From Ligula intestinalis (lineage: Eukaryota > Platyhelminthes > Cestoda > Diphyllobothriidea > Diphyllobothriidae), in contig JAYGXS010000003.1 of assembly GCA_036362985.1 (NCBI GenBank), positions 38,520,495 to 38,584,494 of the forward strand: a DNA stretch of 64,000 nt, in the 5' to 3' direction. This document shows positions 58,290 to 64,000 of this stretch, piece after piece; within the stretch, counting starts at the first letter, position 1, and each line of letters starts with the position of its first letter. Position numbers and translations under genes: made by a program. Below the pieces are notes generated by a model. It was not told the origin of the DNA. It made no database searches and saw only the letters and a program-made list of their open reading frames with translations.

Positions 58290-59362
58290 TCGTCAAAAAT
58301 TGGGGTCACGAGTATCGCATTCAACTTAAACTAACAATCGTCTACTTTTGGTTCAGTCAAGAAGGAAGACAAAGGTCGATATGAAAAAAAGCTCAGCGAT
58401 GAGGCCCCGAACAGAAAAATCATCCAGACCCCCAATTAGCAATAATGAATTCGGGAAATTAAAACAAAAATGCTCCCGTTTGACGAGATGCAGATATCTG
58501 GGAAATATAATAGATTATCAAAGATTTGCTCGTACTGCATATTCTAGGATAAGCCCAACTTCAAGCTAGACCGCCAGTAGACATTGCTGGTTAACTATAG
58601 GACATCAGCGACTTTTTTGTCGTTCATTTTTGTCATTCTCAATGTTACCAAAAGGTGTGATTCATTTATGAAAACACAGACAAACTAATCATAAGTACCT
58701 GTACATGAGATCTTTTATTGGCATATGGTGCAAGCTTAAAGCCTTATTACCCCAAAACGTTATTCATCCGTCTGATTTTGGGATACGTTCATATGATTTG
58801 CCGGTTATATTTGCCTTTGCAGCGCAGGCAGTTGGTAAGTACAAATTCTCTTAGTCTAGATAACGATTTCAATAAGCAGACTTGGTTGCGCAGTCACTTT
58901 TGGAGTAAAGAGGCTACGTCATTTCATGCTTAGATTTGGAGGTCGAATACGTGTGTTTTATGTCATTTGCGGGTAGTTTAAAAGTCAGTGAAAGGCAAAA
59001 TTTCCTTCGAAAGTCTGACAGTCCGTGAGCACCGTGATGATTATGCCTGACAGCATGGACGCAGTTAAAAGCTGCATAGATGTTCTCTCTGATTCTTTTG
59101 GCATCATTACGATACTGAATGTGGAATATTTTTTCTCCGTCTTTGAGTATTTGCGTGCTTGTAAGAATACTTTCCCAAACTGTTTGCAGTGCCGGCGAGA
59201 ATTTCATTCTGATCATACACAGTCTGTGTGATTCAGTGTGGACTCTATTCATATTTTCTGCACGAACGATGGCCACTGAATTTTATCTCAGGAATAACCT
59301 GGGGATACGTCCTTCTCTCTTTATCCAAAAGAGAAGCTTGCACTGATTACTATCCATGACAA
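58290..59362. other. No recognised gene
   Basis: No ASX upstream exon could be recognised here. The HARE-HTH pattern was looked for on minus in the open frames available and not seen. Confidence 0.4.
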
Positions 59363-59626
59363 GTGGGCAACGGCAAACACCACAAAGGAACCGCAAAGTT
59401 ACAAGTCATTCCTATGAATCCCTCGAAGCCTTCAGATGACGTCAGGGCTGGAAATCTATTAAGGGTCTACCTTGACCGCCAAAACTGCATAGTTGTTCGA
59501 GGCCTATCTGGGGCAAACGCACCTACTCCGAAGGAAATGACTGACGCGGACGTCGAAAAGTTTCGGGATCTGCTGAAAGACATTCTACGACAGCAAGAGA
59601 CAGTTAAATGTGTGCAAGAAGGTTAA
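59363..59626 (+). pseudogene. CR1-like LINE, ORF1 fragment
   Basis: An 87-codon frame reading VYLDRQNCIVVRGLSGANAP, TPKEMTDADVEKFRDLL and KDILRQ. This resembles the block in flatworm CR1-type LINE ORF1 proteins where a 'R..NVIVxGLPE' strand precedes an acidic D(V/L)xxFxxLL helix. It stops at TAA soon after. It lies 0.4 kb upstream of the endonuclease fragment on the same strand, which supports a single decayed LINE. The ATG is probably not the original start. Confidence 0.5.
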
Positions 59627-59969
59627 TGAACAATTGCAAACTGTCCGACCTCGACCTATCAAGATCGTTTTGATAACAAAGAATAAGTGAACTTGGTTCT
59701 GTCCCGGAAAACAGCCCTCCGCTACTTACATAAAATGGTGTTATTTCAGTCAGACTACTCTCTTGCGGAGCGTCTGAAACGGTGAGAATTGTTGGCGGAA
59801 CTGCATGAGAGACAACACCTAGAGAGAATAATCAGGATCTTGTCAGGGAATGAATGATACAGAAAACCACGATATTGTTCTGGAAGCAGCCAATACTTAT
59901 GAAAGCTGTGGCACAGTAGTATTGGCATGCCTATGTCCAAAAGAACTAGACAATGCAGAGTGTTGTCGA

Positions 59970-60156
59970 CTTAAATGAATGTATACCAACGCTCAGAATC
60001 TACTCTAAAAGTTCCATAAATTTCGAATGCAGGTAGCCAATGTGTCGCCTGATGTTATAACAATAACAGAAACATGGCTGTCACAGAGCATCAGTGATAC
60101 CGAAGCAGCGATATCCGGATAATCATTATTTAGACAAAACCAGGTGGAACACCAGG
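59970..60156 (+). pseudogene. CR1-like LINE endonuclease, part 1
   Basis: After a frame-shifted lead (CIPTLRIYS) the frame reads VANVSPDVITITETWLSQSI, then SDTEAAISG and SLFRQN. This is the apurinic-endonuclease pattern 'PDVITITETWL...D.E..I.GY.LFR'. The catalytic Glu in TETW is retained. A stop replaces Tyr after ISG. The segment breaks off at 60156, in the Gly-rich GGGV loop, where a solo LTR is inserted. Confidence 0.8.
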
Positions 60157-60578
60157 TGTTATAGTTTACTTAGTTCGACGTCGCCAGTTAATATAGCCCA
60201 GTATTTCGAACCCGGCTAATAGGCAGAAGAATGCAAGAGAGCGTTCCTGATAAGCAATGGCTTTATTCAACAGTACACAAAGACTTTATGGCGTGCGGGG
60301 TCTGCTAAGTCATCAGAGTCCTTTAGCTTGTGCACTCCAGTATATTTATAAGGCTCCGGTCTTTCCAGAATATTCCTGGCTTATGGCCTGCCCCAGACAC
60401 TCTGGAATAATCTTGAATACGCCCACTGCGCTTGCCATATGGGTTGTTGTCTGGCTTTCTTGGCTCATGGCGTATGCGTGGGCGTGGGCGTGAGCGTCTG
60501 GCATGCGGACGTGAAATACTCCTGGCTGAACTTTTCGCAGTCTGCCATGATTGCACGGGGGCTCCCGCCTCCGTAACA
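60157..60578 (-). mobile_element. Solo LTR (422 bp) inserted in the LINE endonuclease
   Basis: On minus it begins TGTTACGGAGGCG and ends at TATAACA on the other side, so the ends form TGTTA/TAACA. It has a TATA-like box (CTTATAAATATACTGG, about 60350) and AATAAAGCC near 60258, in the order of U3, R and U5. Flanks are CCAGG on the left and TCAGG on the right, a 5-base target duplication with one mismatch. Removing it rejoins the LINE endonuclease frame. There is no internal retrotransposon sequence, so it is a solo LTR left by recombination. Confidence 0.8.
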
Positions 60579-61375
60579 TCAGGGTGGAGGAGTAAAGAGG
60601 GACTCGAGTGTGTGCGTGAGGACTGAAAAGATTACCGATGGTATTGAGGCTATTTGGCTGACAATTAAAGCACGGGGGTCGCAGCCTCTGGAAGCCGTGA
60701 CAATCTACCGACCACCGCGGACAGACACTGATGCAGATTCGTGTTTATTGGAGTAAATAAAGGAGATAGGCAGTCCACCTGGTGTTGTGCTCGTGGGTGA
60801 CTTGAATGCGCCCAGCATCAGATAAGACGTCCTGGTTCCAACTAGAGCACGTGGAGTACAACAGGCTAGTTGTTAAGACCTAGTCTTCACCAAACATCAT
60901 GACAGTTTAGACGAGGTATGCTGCATACCTCCACTTTGTGGAGGTGATCAGGCTGTACTTTCGTAGGATTAGGGCCTGTATCCGGTACCTCCTACAGATG
61001 ACGAACCAAATGCAAATAAATGGCAAGGCGGCTTCTCTCAAATGAGAGCAAAGGCATCGCAAATAGGCTGGGGGGATTCTTGTCTCCGTGGATGTCACTG
61101 AGGACTGGAATAAATTTAAGAGGCGGTTGTTGTATCTACTGCAAAATCACTGACCATTATCAGTGCCCAAGATATCCAACCGACCTCGGTGTCTGACAAG
61201 AGATCTAAAAAAATATCAATCAGAAAGGAAGGCTTTGGAGGAAGTCTTGCAGAATAAACCATAACAAAGTTTTCGAGGAATACAAAATCCAGCACAAGGT
61301 AAAAAATTGACCTGTCAGGCAGATGCTTGATGTAAATGCACGATCGCAATCAGCACATTCCTAAATCAGGTTTCC
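60579..61375 (+). pseudogene. CR1-like LINE endonuclease, part 2, and pre-RT region
   Basis: This continues the endonuclease after the LTR: GGGV across the junction, then TDGIEAIWLTIKARG, AVTIYRPPR and PPGVVLVGDLNAP (the GDFN-type catalytic block). The end of the domain reads LVFTKHHDSLDEVCCIPPL and DQAVLSY, with stops and frame changes. From 61090 weak pre-RT similarity is seen (DVTEDWNKF, ISNRPRCLTRDLKKYQSERK). The RT core is not reached before the opposite-strand RTE relic starts near 61490. Confidence 0.8.
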
Positions 61376-61489
61376 ATTATTCGTGATAGGGGTGCCGACG
61401 ACGTGGGTATTGCTTAACGTGGCGACAAAAGTGATCTCATCCGTTCTGAGTGAGAGACATGGTGGTGTTGGTGATGGTCTTTGTCGTCT

Positions 61490-62620
61490 TCAACACGGGA
61501 CTGTGACAGGGATAATTGTGTCGGTGATCGAGGTCAGCAAAGCATTGAGAGTGTGATCATCGGTGGGGGAGGTGGTCCTCACGATTGACAAGGTTGACAG
61601 TATGGACATCTGTAGAGGCAGCGGGTGGGGCTGTAGAACTGCGGCTGCATTGGATTCGTTGATGCCCGAGGAATGTTCCTGGGCAGCGTGGAAATGTTTG
61701 AGTCTGTGAGCCGGAGGCACTTTTAACTTGCGAACCGTCTTTTTGGCTTTGTCGATCTTGCTTGCTTCATAGATTGCTGCTCGAGTCTTCACAGCTCTTA
61801 TTCAGGTCCGCTGCTAATTAGCAAGGTCCTCCCAAGTTTCCGGGTTGATTTATAATCACCTCAGATAATTCTTTAATATGCTTTGTTATGTCACTTTTGT
61901 TCTCCCTGTCAACAAGCACCCGTCGCGACATGGCCGTGGAAGATTCGTTTGGGTGCTCACTCTTCATCCATCCGCATGCGGTGGCCGCTCAATCGCAGTC
62001 GAAATTGTCTCATCATGATGCAGATGATGAGGGCCCCTGTCCGCTCTAAAACTTTCGTGTCTGTAAATACTGTCTTCAGATCTCGGGTTCAATATTCAGA
62101 GGGGGGCAGATGAGATGGAAGTGATGGAGTTTCCTGGTCTATTTGGAATTGATGGTTAAATTCGTCGCTCCGAAAGGAGTGCAGTCAAGATGAGGGCCTT
62201 GTATATATTCAGTAAGGTGTTCAGATGAGGGCTTATCCGGCGGCTTGCAGGCGAATGAAGGCCTTGTTAGCTTTGGAAATCCGGTGCGCGAATTCGTCAT
62301 TGATTTTGGTGCTGCAGGAAAGTGTACTCCCTTTATGGACAAAATTGTCCACAGTTGGGATTTTGGTGCCATTAACAGGGATTCAAAATATTTTGCAATC
62401 AGTGTTGGGTGGCGGCTGAGGCTACGACCATTTTACCCATGGCCAGTCTGCTGTGGCCGTATCTGGCGGCGAAGTGATCCATACTAATTTGCATACCCTT
62501 TTCCTTCACAGTGTTGAGTACGCTGTTATCCACGAAGAGCAGGTCGTGAACACTAGCCGTGTATATACACGTCGACAGTTCGACCGTCAATCTTTACGAG
62601 ATCCACCATGTGTCCCACAG
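61490..62620 (-). pseudogene. RTE-like LINE relic: late RT and C-terminal region
   Basis: Read on minus from 62590: RTVELSTCIYTASVHDLLF, then VDNSVLNTVKEKGMQ. The RT catalytic block FADD is FVDN here (62525-62536), so the second Asp is lost. Then FPKLTRPSFACKP, LHHFHLIC near 62110 (usual NHFHLSC), FRLRLSGHRMRMDEE and HGHVATGACWQ near 61960, and KTRAAIYEASKIDKAKK at 61790. A Ser/Thr-rich end closes at 61490. It shares the family of the 19.05-20.85 kb relic but covers the other half of the protein. Many stops and frameshifts are present. Confidence 0.82.
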
Positions 62621-64000
62621 CATCGTGTTGCGAGGACAGTGGCCTGCGCATGCATTCAATCATAGTGGCTGAAGACTTGCGCTGTTCCTACTACATATTT
62701 ACTTTCGCCCGGCCACCTGAATCCGGTGTCATGATCAAGTCAAGAAAACCGTAGCCGGAAGAGGGCGCAGAGCGCTGGCATGACCAGAGCCACCCCTAAG
62801 CGCGTTGGCACACCTGGCGCAGATCCCACTGTGTGGGAGTACCGTGGTAAGAAGAAGCAACTGCAACCGGACTCTCAGTCAACCGGTCGGCCACTCCCCG
62901 AAATACACGCTGGATTGACTGTGTTGTTCGAGTGGTCCTGCTAGTTTCAAGCTTTCCTAGCCAAGGCTTTAAGCACACGGCGATAGCTTCAACCACGTCC
63001 GATTAGTTAAAGTGCTGAGCCGTCGACTTCAATATATTCCAGTTCCCAGGCCTCCAACACTATCCGATCCGGCCAGTTGTCTGGTGCGGGAAGACGCTGA
63101 CCCCTTCGGCTGTCAACTTCAAAGTACCAAAGGTTCACCTTTGATGCATCTCATCAAATACATTCTGATATTTTAAAACTAAGTTGCTCATGTTTTCTGG
63201 CACTATTTCATTTCTGACTTTCGAGGCGGGAAAGGAGCATTATGCCTAAGACAATTTCTAACATTAAAAACCAAGATGATCTAGATTTGATTTTCTCTCT
63301 GCAATAACGTTGGTGGGCTAAGGTCACACGCCATTCAAGTTTTCCGCTATTAACGATCTCATGAAGGGGCTTTACCGAACATCGACTTCGCTGTGTTCAA
63401 ATATTTTTCTACAATATTTGAGTGATTTAAAAAAATTAATTTGGACGTTTCGCTAGCTTGGTGGTCCGAGTCCACAAGCTCTGTTTGTGTGCTCTTCTTA
63501 CTGCTCATCAGTTGCTATTATAAATATTTCTTCTTGGCGAAATAACACACAATGTCAAGTTCACCGGATGTAAGGGGTAGTTTCGTGTCGTCTTAAGTTG
63601 GGAACCGCCAGCGTTTGCTTGTCTACTGGAAGCGGCCTTTGCCGTTGATAGCCAATTTACTTGAATCGGTCAGTGGACATACGATCTCCCAAATCTAAGG
63701 TCTGCAACTAGCACATGATGCTGAATTCACGCCCGCATCGGCCTTATATATCTCACTATATGATTTACCCGTGAGCCGGCGACAGTAATAGGGGTGAAAG
63801 AGGCTAATATCAACTCCGGTTCGTATCACTGCGCCTAGTAATCGGGCAATGTGCAGTACTGAGGATTTTAGTGTCCCAAACGAAGATGAATATATTCTGC
63901 TCAGCCTTATGAAACACGGCTGTCGAATCTCAACCTCTTCCCATTGCGCTGCAGGCAGTTTCGGCGGACCTGGTACTAGCATTCCGCGTATTACGTCTTC
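62621..64000. other. No recognised gene
   Basis: 62650-63130 is GC-richer than its surroundings and looks repeat-derived, but I could not tie it to either neighbouring element. From 63130 the sequence is AT-rich with only short frames. An ASX 5' exon was not identified. Confidence 0.4.

Noticed and set aside
62796..62996. 66-residue minus-strand frame as upstream RTE reverse transcriptase
   Set aside because: It does not show the blocks expected before the VHDLLF motif. The RTE relic seems 5'-truncated near 62620.
1..64000. CRISPR arrays, bacterial operons, rRNA genes
   Set aside because: No regularly spaced short repeats, ribosome-binding sites with packed genes, or rRNA-like conserved stretches were seen. 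The sequence is eukaryotic.

Overview
The window is eukaryotic. The one convincing host gene is split into phase-0 exons by introns of 4 to 18 kb, and most other recognisable sequence is decayed retrotransposon: Penelope-like, Ty3/gypsy, an RTE-like LINE, a CR1-like LINE, LTR repeats and a TA-flanked MITE. Element types, long introns and a scaffold gap suggest a parasitic flatworm, most likely a cestode of the Spirometra/Schistocephalus kind. That placement is inference from remembered element families, not a search result.

Host gene (minus strand, from about 58.2 kb down to 24.7 kb). Four exons join in frame: 57976-57863, 51051-50470, 46041-45226 and 27339-25078. The first two together encode a DEUBAD/ASXH domain, including SRKRKSLASFDNIDL, DSILTKISLK, NLINKENFEALP, LVQLLP, LNNEF and GEFAP. 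This identifies an Additional sex combs (ASX/ASXL) homologue, the family whose DEUBAD activates the BAP1/Calypso histone H2A deubiquitinase. Exons 3 and 4 encode a low-complexity tail with basic, acidic, Ser/Thr and poly-Gln tracts, ending in TGA with a poly(A) signal 324 bases on. The 5' end of the gene (winged-helix/HARE-HTH) is not visible and probably lies beyond 64 kb. No C-terminal PHD finger was found.

Layout. 1-4.4 kb: nothing recognised. 4.4-5.2 kb: Penelope-like (PLE) C-terminal relic, minus. 6.4-8.2 kb: Ty3/gypsy pol relic, minus. 9.1-11 kb: a 515-bp direct repeat pair bracketing an LTR-like repeat, with an inverted partner at 16.0-16.5 kb. 19.05-20.85 kb: RTE-like LINE endonuclease and linker, minus, split by a related LTR-like insertion. 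21.3-21.7 kb: 400 N. 24.7-58.2 kb: the ASX gene. Its 17.9-kb third intron holds a head-to-head PLE pair with inverted tails (31.2-32.9 kb) and a hammerhead-like motif, two LINE 3' ends (33.7 and 35.6-36.0 kb), a telomere-like degenerate tract (39.1-39.4 kb) and an intact-looking MITE (41.57-41.75 kb). 59.4-61.4 kb: CR1-like LINE, plus, whose endonuclease is interrupted by a 422-bp solo LTR. 61.5-62.6 kb: RTE-like LINE reverse transcriptase and 3' part, minus.

Apart from the ASX homologue no protein-coding host gene could be supported. Most other open frames are short, lack family signatures and lie in unique AT-rich DNA.
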